The position numbers and the translations under genes were made by a program. 60,970 nt of DNA from Virgibacillus chiguensis (GTDB lineage: Bacteria > Bacillota > Bacilli > Bacillales > Amphibacillaceae), in NCBI RefSeq assembly GCF_900129865.1, contig NZ_FQXD01000005.1, positions 223,227 to 284,196 on the forward strand, written 5' to 3'. The stretch's first letter is position 1. Each line of letters starts with the position of its first letter. The notes below the pieces were generated by a model that had not been told where the DNA came from, did not search any database, and worked only from the letters and a program-made list of their open reading frames with translations. Shown one piece after another: positions 50,231-58,523 of the stretch.

Positions 50231-51184
50231 TTATTGACCAGCAACGTCGCGCTTTGTGAAAACAATCCATGACAGTAACATGAAAATGGCATAGTATACG
50301 ACTAATACTGCTATAGAGAAGCCCATTGTATTATCTTCAAGCATGAGGAAGTTTCCATCCATATATTGGCTTAAGTCCGTGTGCGCGAACAAAATATATT
50401 TTGCCCATTCTTTATCAGCAAAGAAAGAGACAATGGAGCTTGCCCCCATCATAAGGAAGATAGCAACACCTATTGCCAATGAACTATTACGGAAGACAGC
50501 AGAGATCATAAACGCAAACGTAGCCATCATAACCAAGTTCACAAGTTTGAAACCAAAGCTAGTAAATATATTAGCTATTAGTGATATGGTTTTAAAACCA
50601 TCTTCTCCTTCCACCACAATAGAAGGGTTCCAGTCGCCAATTCCAAAGAAGATTGCTCCAAAAATCCACATGAGTACGAGTGCGAATAGGGCTGTATAAA
50701 GGGCGAATAGTAAGACGGTAATATATTTGGATAATAGGATACCACTTCTGCTAATTGGACGAATTAATAATAATTTAATCGTGCCCCAACGAAATTCGTT
50801 AGCAACAATCCCTGCGGCAATGATAATCGTTAATAAACTGACAATCGATAGCAAGGATATATTTTCATCAACAAATGTCCAAGCTGTATATGGGGCGGGC
50901 TGGATATCATTTTCTAAGTAATAATTATTTTTAGCAATGACAGAATTATTGTATTCCTCAAAATCTTCATATTCTTCCGTTTCTTTCTGTAATTGTGCAT
51001 TTTCTTGCTTTAACTCTTCACGCCAATTGTCTTCGTCATACTCGCTTTTTAGCCCATCTAAACTATTGGTTAATAGAGCTGAACCTAATATAAGAACGGC
51101 TAAAATAATATACATGATCCAAGTTGATTTACGAATAAAAATTTTCCCTTGTTCATTTTGAATTAGTTTTAACATTCTACTCAA
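50231..51184 (-). CDS. ABC-2 type transporter permease
   Basis: A 317-residue protein. One N-terminal helix (about 22-42) is followed by an external Glu-rich, coiled-coil-like stretch (50-95), then five helices (110-310). This is the layout of bacitracin-efflux-like or lantibiotic-immunity-like ABC-2 permeases. TTG 51184 is nine bases after GGAG; it overlaps the ATPase stop codon. With the upstream ATPase it forms an exporter of unknown substrate. Confidence 0.85.
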   Translation of the reverse strand: MSRMLKLIQNEQGKIFIRKSTWIMYIILAVLILGSALLTNSLDGLKSEYDEDNWREELKQENAQLQKETEEYEDFEEYNNSVIAKNNYYLENDIQPAPYTAWTFVDENISLLSIVSLLTIIIAAGIVANEFRWGTIKLLLIRPISRSGILLSKYITVLLFALYTALFALVLMWIFGAIFFGIGDWNPSIVVEGEDGFKTISLIANIFTSFGFKLVNLVMMATFAFMISAVFRNSSLAIGVAIFLMMGASSIVSFFADKEWAKYILFAHTDLSQYMDGNFLMLEDNTMGFSIAVLVVYYAIFMLLSWIVFTKRDVAGQ

Positions 51185-52094
51185 TCGTATTCTCTCCAAT
51201 CAGTTCAAAGAATTGATCTTCTAGCGTGCCTTTTGCAACATTGACTTGATAAATGTCACAATCATTTTCTACTAAGCTTTTAACAACTTCTGGAACTTGC
51301 TCTTTTTTACAGCGGAAAGATAAATTACCATCAAGCTCGATGGATTCCAGTTGGAAATTTTCATTTAAAATTTTCATCGCCTTATCCATTGGTGTAACCT
51401 CAATATGATGAATGACTTCTTCATTGTCTGTTTCCTCACCGACGTTTTGAATTTTGATGATTTCTCCGTTTTTAATGACACCGATACGATCACACATTTG
51501 TTCAATCTCAGAAAGCAAGTGACTAGAGATAATAATTGCCACGTTCTCTTCTTGGGCAAGTTTACGTATATGATCTCGTATTTCTCTGATGCCGGCTGGA
51601 TCTAATCCGTTTGTTGGCTCATCCAAAATGAGTACGGACGGATTATGTAAAAGCGCTTGCGCTATTCCCAGTCGTTGGCGCATTCCTAAAGAATATCTAC
51701 CGACCTTTTCATTAATTGCTTTTTCAAGACCGATGAATTTGACTACTTCATGTATCCGTTCTTTTGTTACGCCTGGCATCATCCGAGCATAGTGTTTTAA
51801 GTTTTGCCAACCAGTTAAAAACGGGTACATTTCCGGATTTTCAACGATGGCACCGACTTCTCGTACGGCATCTTTAAAATTGGATTTTATGCTGTTTCCT
51901 TGGATGAGGACGTCGCCCTCTGTAATACTCATTAATCCAACCATCATGCGGATTGTGGTCGTTTTACCAGCTCCATTTGGCCCGATGAAGCCAAATACTT
52001 CCCCTTTTGGAATGGAAAAGGATAAGCCTTTAATAATTTCTTTTTTGCCAATTGTCTTTTTTAAATTGACTAATTCCATTGCAGCTGAAGACAT
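51177..52094 (-). CDS. ABC transporter ATPase (BcrA-like)
   Basis: A 305-residue ABC ATPase: Walker A GPNGAGKTT (39-47), Q-loop VGAIVENPEMYPFLTG, signature YSLGMRQRLGIA (LSGGQ variant typical of BcrA/ABC-2 exporters), Walker B VLILDEPTNGLDP, and a C-terminal regulatory tail. GGAGG precedes the ATG. The promoter region carries an ECF-type site, so the pair may respond to envelope stress or antimicrobial peptides. Confidence 0.92.
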   Translation of the reverse strand: MSSAAMELVNLKKTIGKKEIIKGLSFSIPKGEVFGFIGPNGAGKTTTIRMMVGLMSITEGDVLIQGNSIKSNFKDAVREVGAIVENPEMYPFLTGWQNLKHYARMMPGVTKERIHEVVKFIGLEKAINEKVGRYSLGMRQRLGIAQALLHNPSVLILDEPTNGLDPAGIREIRDHIRKLAQEENVAIIISSHLLSEIEQMCDRIGVIKNGEIIKIQNVGEETDNEEVIHHIEVTPMDKAMKILNENFQLESIELDGNLSFRCKKEQVPEVVKSLVENDCDIYQVNVAKGTLEDQFFELIGENTIE

Positions 52095-52128
52095 TATGTA
52101 ACCTCCAATTTATTTAGTTAATAGTACG

Positions 52129-52155
52129 TACGATAGAAGTGACAAATTTGTTTCA
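52129..52155 (-). promoter_or_regulatory. ECF-type promoter candidate of the ABC exporter
   Basis: On the minus strand TGAAAC, 17 bases, CGTA, 35 bases before the ATPase ATG. Spacing is one longer than the PspA-operon site but within the tolerated range for sigma-W-like promoters. Confidence 0.55.
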
Positions 52156-52160
52156 AAAAA

Positions 52161-52199
52161 TCCCCAGTTTGTTCAAATAATTTTTGAACAAACTGGGGA
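52161..52199 (-). terminator. Terminator of the YfhE-like gene
   Basis: A 17-bp perfect stem, TCCCCAGTTTGTTCAAA with its complement, around TAATT, followed on the minus strand by T6. The T-run abuts the exporter's ECF -35 box. Confidence 0.88.
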
Positions 52200-52213
52200 A
52201 CGTGATAAAAAGC

Positions 52214-52372
52214 TTAATCTTTTAGTTCGGGATTATTGTACTTTGCTTCTTTTACGCGCGTCTGACGATACCCACCAGCGATATCAGCTTGTTTGAAGTC
52301 TTTGCTGTAATGAATTTCTTGCGCATCTGTTAGCTGCTTATTTTTAGTTGGTTGATATTGCGTTTTTCGCAT
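52214..52372 (-). CDS. YfhE-like small protein
   Basis: A 52-residue hydrophilic protein (QLTDAQEIHYSKDFKQAD, then AGGYRQTRVKEAKYNNP) resembling B. subtilis YfhE in size and core motif, by memory only. ATG 52372 has AAAGGA nine bases upstream; the longer frame begins before it. Its function is unknown. Confidence 0.65.
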   Translation of the reverse strand: MRKTQYQPTKNKQLTDAQEIHYSKDFKQADIAGGYRQTRVKEAKYNNPELKD

Positions 52373-52584
52373 GTAAAAATCCTTTCTATAAATGTATCTT
52401 ATGGATTTTTTGAGTAAAATAGTTGGTTTGCTATTATCACTCATAGATTAACCATTCCCTAATTACAAAAAATCAAACATAGAAAAGAAATTTGCGTTAT
52501 AATGTGGTAGGATAATGTGCTCATACAAAAATGATGAAATGGTAGAAAAATAAAACAACTAGAGCATGCAAAGGAGCATATAAA

Positions 52585-52767
52585 ATGAAACGAGAAGGCA
52601 TTATTTTTATATCTATTTTTCTAATTGCGTTTAGTTTACTTGCAGGATGTAATGATACTACAGCAAGTGAATCACTGCGAAAAACTTTTAAAGTCAGGGG
52701 TTCTCACAGTTGTTGTGAGAGCTCTTTTTTAATTACCTTCCGATTTAGGAAAAAACCCCTCGCGTGA
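52585..52767 (+). pseudogene. Truncated lipoprotein gene
   Basis: AAAGGAG precedes an ATG. The first 35 residues are a clean lipoprotein signal (IFLIAFSLLAGC, lipobox LAGC) and a short polar linker. The frame then runs through a terminator hairpin (CTCACA-GTTGT-TGTGAG, TTTTTT) into low-complexity sequence and ends at 60 residues. A deletion has probably joined the signal-peptide end to a downstream terminator. Confidence 0.6.
52702..52734 (+). terminator. Terminator hairpin inside the truncated lipoprotein frame
   Basis: TTCTCACA pairs with TGTGAGAG around GTTGT, followed by CTCTTTTTTAATT. Confidence 0.7.
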
Positions 52768-52925
52768 ATGAAAATAATTACTCGAAAGTTTGATCGAATG
52801 GTGCTATAGCATGATAAACAGGGTTAAAAAAATTATTTTTTATTAAACAAAAATATCTTTATGATAAACTGATGTTATAATAATTAGAATTATAAACACA
52901 AGAGGATGAAGGAGAGGATGGAAGG

Positions 52926-53387
52926 GTGGATATAAGATTTGCTGAAAAAAAAGATATAAAGCAACTAATAAAAATGAGGTGGGATTTTACAATCGAATAC
53001 GATGAAAGTAAGAGGAACGCATCGTATTATAGCTTTGAAAAGGAGTGTCAAATTTTTTTAGAAAATGCAATGAATAGTAGTCAATGGTTTATTTGGGTTG
53101 CTGAGGAGAATGAAAAAGTTATTTCACATATTTACGTAGAATTAATACAAAAAGTACCACGTCCAGGTCGAGTAACCCATCCGTTTGCTTATATGACGAA
53201 TGTATTTACAATTCCAGATTATCGAAATAAGGGTGTTGGAAGTAAAATGCTCAAAACAATAAATAATTGGACGAAAGAAAATAACTATGAGTTTGTTATT
53301 GTGTGGCCAAATGATGAATCTATTAATTATTATAAGAAAAATGGTTATGTCTATTGTAAAGAATCTATGGGATATTTCCCTTCCTAA
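52926..53387 (+). CDS. GNAT family N-acetyltransferase
   Basis: A 153-residue acetyltransferase: DIRFAEKKDIKQLIKMRWDF at the start, substrate strand THPFAYMTNVFTIPDYRNKG followed by VGSKMLKTIN (acetyl-CoA loop), then WPNDESINYYKKNGY. GTG start after GAGGATGGAAGG. Substrate unknown. Confidence 0.85.
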   Translation: MDIRFAEKKDIKQLIKMRWDFTIEYDESKRNASYYSFEKECQIFLENAMNSSQWFIWVAEENEKVISHIYVELIQKVPRPGRVTHPFAYMTNVFTIPDYRNKGVGSKMLKTINNWTKENNYEFVIVWPNDESINYYKKNGYVYCKESMGYFPS

Positions 53388-53490
53388 CTTCGAGAATTAT
53401 TTTTATGCAACGCTAGTGACATATACTGTAATTAGTATATTGATTTTTATCAAATCAAAAAAACTCAACTGAAATAGTGGTGTTGACAAA

Positions 53491-53766
53491 TTGAAAAAGA
53501 TGTTCACTGGTCTATCAATCACCCTTTTTGCATTTTCATTCTTTATGACAATCTATCTTTTTTTAGATTGGAAGTTAGCTTTTTTTGAGCGCTTATATGA
53601 AATAAATATGTTTACACCCCTTTTAATGAGCTTGTTAGGAGTAATAAGCGCTTGTTTAAGTTTAAAAGGAACTACACGGAAGATTTTAATCTTATTGAAT
53701 TCCTTACTGTTAATATACTTTGGTTTATTAAGTCTAATTGGTTTATTTGGCTTTCAAGAACCCTAA
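53491..53766 (+). CDS. Small three-helix membrane protein
   Basis: A 91-residue protein with three hydrophobic segments (about 6-28, 40-58, 63-88) and no family I recognise. It starts at TTG with only a weak GGTG upstream; an in-frame ATG three codons later is an alternative. It lies about 100 bases after the GNAT gene. Confidence 0.5.
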   Translation: MKKMFTGLSITLFAFSFFMTIYLFLDWKLAFFERLYEINMFTPLLMSLLGVISACLSLKGTTRKILILLNSLLLIYFGLLSLIGLFGFQEP

Positions 53767-53814
53767 AAAATAATTAACTCAATAAAACTTGAAATGACTG
53801 TAGATTTAATGGTC

Positions 53815-54545
53815 AACAACGTCGAATCAAACTTAATCTAAAGTCTGCAGCGATAATGTTAGCTTCGTACCAAGAAACGTGGTCTATCGAAGAGATAATG
53901 AAGATAACGAATATTAATTGTTCGAATCGAATCTCATAGTTCGAATTTCCACGCACGTTTCATCACAATCGAAGTCAGTAGGGGACAACACCGATAAGCT
54001 CATTTGTATCGCTATTCACAAACGTACGGAATTTCGCCCGCAATGGCATGCGGTTATAAATTGTCGGATTTCCTTCTGTGTCTTCAATGTATTTACGCAC
54101 CACCGACTAGCATGGCGAAATTATTAATCACTTGAAAGTATTCGCCCATCTCGCGGGGCTCGCTGCACTTGGCATTTGTAAAATGAAATTTTGACTAGAA
54201 TGTACCGGTCTTGATGAAGTATGTTTTGTCATCTTCCTGTCCAAAATGGTCAAAGATGAACTGGGTGAACCGGTTTTTATCTGCTTGAGACATTTCTGAA
54301 TACTCCAAACGGATAACTGAGCCATTTCGATTGGCAAGCGAATGACTTTGGTGTTCGGACTTTTCAGCTAGGAATTACTCATTCCAAGTGCCTTTTCGAC
54401 GGCTGGATACCAGGTGTATAAACTGTTCGTTTCCTAGTTAAACGGTCGTATGCTTTCTAGCCTTCCTGATCTGGAACACCTTCTAGGTCTATGACTGTTG
54501 GTCTACATCGTAGCCGTATGTTCTTGCAATGAGCCCTTACGGAAT
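53815..54545 (-). pseudogene. Decayed protein-coding remnant, multiple frameshifts
   Basis: Protein-like segments appear in different minus-strand frames, in order: RLEYSEMSQADKNRFTQFIF, DHFGQEDDKTYFIKTGTF, NAKCSEPREMGEYFQVINNF, RKYIEDTEGNPTIYNRMPLR, AKFRTFVNSDTNELIGVVPY and YEANIIAADFRLSLIRRC. Each is interrupted by stops or frame changes. The composition is that of a real soluble protein. It is vaguely like ATP-grasp-type proteins of phages or mobile regions, but I cannot assign it. It lies between the truncated PadR partner and the small membrane protein gene. Confidence 0.6.
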
Positions 54546-54549
54546 CATT

Positions 54550-54669
54550 TTGCTCTTTGCTACTAGCTGAACGGATATAAATGAGCATGTTTTCATAATA
54601 AGCCAAATTTGCTTCATTTAAATGCGTACGTTTTTCGTTATTTAATTCAATTAGTTCTTTTGCATTCAT
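54550..54669 (-). pseudogene. 5' fragment of a PadR-associated (DUF1129-like) gene
   Basis: ATG starts six bases after the PadR stop with AGGAGG upstream, giving KELIELNNEKRTHLNEANLA and YYENMLIYIRSASSKEQ. This resembles the N-terminus of membrane proteins usually encoded after PadR regulators. After about 40 codons the sequence changes into the decayed remnant, so the membrane part is lost. Confidence 0.55.
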
Positions 54670-54674
54670 ACGTC

Positions 54675-55001
54675 TTAACCTCCTTGGTGGACAATGTTGT
54701 CAACGGGATTTTTGATTGCCTCCCATTGTAAATAAAATTCCTTTAGCGCTTCGTTTCCGTCTTCAGTTAATTGGTAATATTTTCTTTTTGGCCCAGATTC
54801 TGATTTCCTCATTTCTCCGATAATTAATTTTTCCTTTTGTAATCGCAACAGAATAGGATAAATAGAACCTTCACTAATGTTTTCCAGACCATATTCTTGT
54901 AATATAACGGAAATTTCATACCCATATGTAGGCTGTTGGTGAATAATTGATAAAATACAACCTTCTAATATTCCTTTTAACATTTGACTACGCAAAGACA
55001 T
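54675..55001 (-). CDS. PadR-family transcriptional regulator
   Basis: A 108-residue regulator with the PadR winged helix: MLKGILEGCILSIIHQQPTY, GYEISVILQEYGLENISEGS, IYPILLRLQKEKLI, and a short C-terminal dimerisation helix. ATG 55001 is nine bases after AGGTAGG; a TTG three codons earlier touches that site. It probably represses its own operon through the palindrome just upstream. Its partner gene is truncated, so its main target may be gone. Confidence 0.88.
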   Translation of the reverse strand: MSLRSQMLKGILEGCILSIIHQQPTYGYEISVILQEYGLENISEGSIYPILLRLQKEKLIIGEMRKSESGPKRKYYQLTEDGNEALKEFYLQWEAIKNPVDNIVHQGG

Positions 55002-55043
55002 AAATCTCAACCTACCTTGTATAACATGCTAGCTGTTTTATAG

Positions 55044-55074
55044 ATAAGCTACCTTGTTATACAAAGTAGCTTAT
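55044..55074. promoter_or_regulatory. Palindromic operator of the PadR gene
   Basis: ATAAGCTACCTTG and CAAAGTAGCTTAT (12 of 13 complementary) flank TTATA, 43 bases before the PadR start. The size and symmetry suit PadR operators. Confidence 0.7.
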
Positions 55075-55315
55075 ACAAATATTTTACAAACTTTATCTAT
55101 AAAATACAACCGTTATTTGATATGATTATTTTATCCGTGTTTGCATGAATAAGTAATTAAAAAAATAAACTAGTAATGCAATAGGCAAAACGAATAAATT
55201 TTTACTGGATAAATGGGAAGTAGATTGTAATACGAAAAGGTTTATATATACTTTTTGCTTGCACTTGCGAGTTTAGTAGAAAAAATTGTTGAACTATGGA
55301 AAGGTGATTAACAGT

Positions 55316-56128
55316 ATGGAATGGAAGAATATTTACCGAGGTATGATAATGGGAGCCAGTGATGTCATCCCAGGCGTAAGTGGGGGGACCATTGCTGTTT
55401 TATTAGGTATTTATGATCGACTCATTGCAGCAATTAATGGATTTTTAAGTAAGAATTGGAAACAACAATTAGGGTTTTTAGTTCCACTAGGAATGGGTGT
55501 TGCCATTTCAATATTGACATTAAGCCATGCGATTAATTGGTTGTTTAAACATTACGCCGGACCGACACAGTTCTTCTTTTTAGGGCTAATTATTGGTATA
55601 CTGCCTTACTTGTTTTATAAAGCAAATGCTAAAGAAACATTTAAAGGAAACCATATCTTGTTGCTAATAATTGGTTTAGTGCTCGTAGGTTCGATGATGT
55701 TTTTAAATGAAGGGGAGCTAGAAGAGATTACCAACATGAATATGTCCACTTATTTATTGCTTTTTGGATCTGGATTTATTGCTAGCGCTGCTATGATTTT
55801 GCCCGGTATTAGTGGCTCGTTTATACTGTTGATTATTGGTGTGTATCCGACTATTAATAATGCGATTGTGGAAATTAAACTCGACGTGTTGGCTGTTACT
55901 GGTATTGGGATTTTAATAGGACTAGTTTTTATGAGTAAAATGGTCAATTACTTTTTCAAAAGATATACGATCGCTACATATGCTATTATCATTGGTATGG
56001 TAATTGGTTCCATTTTTGTCGTATTTCCAGGTTGGCCTGCATCAATAAATTTAGGTTTGCTTAGTATTGTTGCTTTTGCAGCAGGTCTTACTGCCGCTTA
56101 TGTATTAGGAAGAGTCGAGTATGTGTAA
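55316..56128 (+). CDS. popT: DUF368 (PopT-like) undecaprenyl-phosphate transporter
   Basis: A 270-residue protein with about eight membrane helices and the two DUF368 motifs: MGASDVIPGVSGGTIAVLLG (near 12-31) and AAMILPGISGSFILLIIGVY (near 158-177). DUF368 proteins (PopT) return undecaprenyl phosphate across the membrane for cell-wall synthesis. I use ATG 55316 behind AAAGGTG; the longer frame adds ten residues before that site. A thioredoxin-like gene follows 76 bases later. Confidence 0.87.
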   Translation: MEWKNIYRGMIMGASDVIPGVSGGTIAVLLGIYDRLIAAINGFLSKNWKQQLGFLVPLGMGVAISILTLSHAINWLFKHYAGPTQFFFLGLIIGILPYLFYKANAKETFKGNHILLLIIGLVLVGSMMFLNEGELEEITNMNMSTYLLLFGSGFIASAAMILPGISGSFILLIIGVYPTINNAIVEIKLDVLAVTGIGILIGLVFMSKMVNYFFKRYTIATYAIIIGMVIGSIFVVFPGWPASINLGLLSIVAFAAGLTAAYVLGRVEYV

Positions 56129-56204
56129 GCAGATAAGCAGATTATAAGACAAATAACCGAAGAGTCGCTACAATGAACATTAGTTACGGAAGGGGGATAA
56201 AAGA

Positions 56205-56525
56205 ATGGAACGTTTAACAACGGAAGCAGCTTTTCAAGAAACAATTAAAAGTGACAAGCCGGTCATTATTAAATTTTATGCCGATTGGTGTCCAGACTGT
56301 AAACGATTGGACATGTTTATTGGTGATATTATGGACGAATTTAATCAATATGCATGGTATGAAATAAACAGTGATGAAGTGGAAGGTATTGCACAAAAAT
56401 ACGATGTGATGGGCATTCCAAGCATCCTTATTTTTCAAAATGGCGAGAAAAAGGCTCATCAGCATAGCGCCTATACGAAAACGCCGGAATCAGTTAGAGA
56501 ATTTCTTGAGCAACAATTAGGCTAA
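56205..56525 (+). CDS. Thioredoxin-like protein (YtpP-type)
   Basis: A 106-residue thioredoxin fold with active site C29-P-D-C32 (FYADWCPDCKRLDMF) and the cis-proline loop GIPSILIF. The CPDC centre differs from the CGPC of housekeeping thioredoxin and matches YtpP-like proteins. It is probably a cytoplasmic thiol reductase. AAGGGGG precedes the ATG. Confidence 0.9.
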   Translation: MERLTTEAAFQETIKSDKPVIIKFYADWCPDCKRLDMFIGDIMDEFNQYAWYEINSDEVEGIAQKYDVMGIPSILIFQNGEKKAHQHSAYTKTPESVREFLEQQLG

Positions 56526-56527
56526 TA

Positions 56528-56755
56528 CCAAAGGCGTAGGCACCGATTTAGCAACGTAGCGAATGGAAAGTAGCAACGAAAGGTAAGGAGCCCTGCTACG
56601 ATACATGGATATGCCGACGATGAGAAGCAAGCCCGTTCTTAGACAGCCTTCCCTTAGTCATGAACCGAAGATGACTTCGCTTAGGGCAATGAGGTGAGGT
56701 GTCCTAGTTCTGTGCGCTGAAGCTAGACGTGGCTATTCTAATTATATAATTTCCC
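56528..56755 (-). repeat. LIR copy I, diverged
   Basis: A reverse copy starting CCAAAGGCGTAGGCACCGA, with AGCAACGTAGCGAATGGAAA, AGCAAGCCCGTTCTTAGACA and TAGGGCAATGAGGTGAGG. It is the most divergent of the long copies. Confidence 0.7.
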
Positions 56756-56764
56756 ATACAATAG

Positions 56765-56802
56765 AAAAAGAGGCTATTGCTACAGGCGATAAGCCTCTTT
56801 TC
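56765..56802. terminator. Bidirectional terminator between the thioredoxin and VOC genes
   Basis: AAAGAGGCT and AGCCTCTTT pair around a 16-base loop, with A and T runs outside. Confidence 0.8.
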
Positions 56803-56901
56803 TACGTGAAAGAATCCGACCTTAGCAGGGGAAAGTAGTTGCAGAGAAGCTTTTTCATACAAACCGTTTTATGATACCCTCTCAAGCCCGTGCAATACGA
56901 G

Positions 56902-57531
56902 TTAATGTAACGTAAAAGACCACGTGCTGTGCGATTCTTCTATATATAATGTTGTATTGGCTAATGATAATTTCGATTTGGCGGGAAGTTTATAGTACAT
57001 AGAAAGAAGCTGATTCGTTAAATTTATGTTTACCTGTTCAATAGTTTGTTCGTTTATAAAAGAAGTAGGATGTGATTTCTCATATCCTTTTTCCCATTCA
57101 ATAAGAAAGGGCATTGGATCATCTGCTTGAGGGAATAACATTTTCCAAGCTAAAGGTGTGCCATCCGGTTTCTCTCGCTTTCCTGGTATAGGCCCAATTG
57201 CAGGAATAGATGCTTGTTGAAAATAGGCGTGGAAATCTTCCATGTCATTCGTTCTGAATGCGATTTGGACCACTCCTTCTTTATCTTGTTCTAGCTCATG
57301 GACAAGTTGTACGATTAACGGGTTATTCGCTTTTTCAGCTAATTTTTTATCAAAAACGCCAAGCCATTCTATGTAGCAATCATTGGCAAAATAAGCTAAG
57401 TAATTATGTGTCCCCCAATTTTTATGCTCTCCTCCTGGAACGATTTCTACATGATATTTGCTAGAAAAATCCTTTGCTGCTTGTTCGGGATTCTTTGCAC
57501 CAATAACGATATGATCTAATGCCAGCATCAT
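56902..57531 (-). CDS. VOC-family (glyoxalase-like) protein
   Basis: A 209-residue protein whose N-terminal half is a vicinal-oxygen-chelate module: ALDHIVIGAKNPEQAAKDFS with the first metal-type His, then GTHNYLAYFANDCYIEWLGV, and KMLFPQADDPMPFLIEWEKG. The C-terminal 50 residues diverge from a second module. Enzyme substrate unknown. GAGGAGG precedes ATG-ATG; either could start. Confidence 0.85.
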   Translation of the reverse strand: MMLALDHIVIGAKNPEQAAKDFSSKYHVEIVPGGEHKNWGTHNYLAYFANDCYIEWLGVFDKKLAEKANNPLIVQLVHELEQDKEGVVQIAFRTNDMEDFHAYFQQASIPAIGPIPGKREKPDGTPLAWKMLFPQADDPMPFLIEWEKGYEKSHPTSFINEQTIEQVNINLTNQLLSMYYKLPAKSKLSLANTTLYIEESHSTWSFTLH

Positions 57532-57665
57532 GATACCTCCTCGTAATTGTCTTCATTTGATTCGTGTTTTATGCCGATTACAATGACACAAAAAGAAGAA
57601 TTGTCGTGATTTAAGGATTCTTAGTCCACGCGCTTTTTTATGTATTTTCGTTCATGTTTTATTTG

Positions 57666-57749
57666 CATGATAGGAAAGTAAAAGTTTTTAAAGGTTTATA
57701 GTATGAAAAGCTACGGTAATTATCTTTGGTGATAGCCAAGTTTTTCTAA
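57666..57749 (+). repeat. SIR copy 16
   Basis: GCATGATAGGAAAGTAAAAG, TTTTTAAAGGTTTATAGTAT, then TTTGGTGATAGCCAAG and TTTTTCTAAA. A full copy with a weakened first stem. Confidence 0.75.
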
Positions 57750-57836
57750 ACATTTCGTGCAAGAAAAAAGTCTTTTGAATATTCTGCTATAACTAAGTAT
57801 AATAGAAAAAAATGAACTTTGGAAGGAAGATGGAAA

Positions 57837-58400
57837 ATGAGTAACCCACTATTAAAGGAATTTCCGCATGAAATTCATACAGAGAGACTACTTCTTCGTT
57901 TGCCTCTTCCAGGAGATGGAAAAGCTGTTTATGAAGCCGTTCAATATAGCAGGCGAGAATTAAAGCAATGGCTTCCTTTTGCTCAAAAAGAGCAAACATT
58001 AGAAGAAACCGAGGTAAATGTACGGGAAGCACAAATTCAATTTTTACAACGAGAAGATTTACGTTTTCATATTTTCGATAAACATTCGAAAGTGTTTTTA
58101 GGTTGTACGGGGTTACATCGAATAGATTGGAGCATTCCTAAATTTGAAATTGGCTATTGGGTTGACACTAGGCATCAAGGGAAGGGAATTATTTCAGAGG
58201 CGGTGAAAGCTTTAACGACATTTGCTTTTGAAGAATTAGGTGCAAATCGAGTGGAAATACGTTGTGATGAAAAAAACGAGCGTAGTCGGGCAATTCCTGA
58301 AAAGCTAGGTTTCTCATTAGAAGGAATTCATTACCATGATGAAAAAAGTGTGGATGGCATAAACTTACGTAATACTTGTGTGTATGCTAAATTAGAATAG
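57837..58400 (+). CDS. RimJ/RimL-type N-acetyltransferase
   Basis: A 187-residue GNAT of the RimJ/RimL group: IHTERLLLRLPLPGDGKAVY, FEIGYWVDTRHQGKGIISEA (acetyl-CoA loop QGKG) and ANRVEIRCDEKNERSRAIPE followed by KLGF. It probably acetylates a protein N-terminus or small amine. ATG 57837 is seven bases after AAGGAAG. Confidence 0.88.
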   Translation: MSNPLLKEFPHEIHTERLLLRLPLPGDGKAVYEAVQYSRRELKQWLPFAQKEQTLEETEVNVREAQIQFLQREDLRFHIFDKHSKVFLGCTGLHRIDWSIPKFEIGYWVDTRHQGKGIISEAVKALTTFAFEELGANRVEIRCDEKNERSRAIPEKLGFSLEGIHYHDEKSVDGINLRNTCVYAKLE

Positions 58401-58523
58401 AAACAGACAGATTGGTAAAGATTTGATATGTTAAAAGAGACATCAATCATTCAAATTATTCTGTGGGATGCATTGCGTACACTTTTTAAATGTAGATAGA
58501 AATCATACAAAGCAGGTGGAGAA

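Noticed and set aside
54457-54669. An intact 70-codon gene after padR
   Set aside because: Only the first 40 codons look like a real family; the rest is read-through into the decayed remnant.
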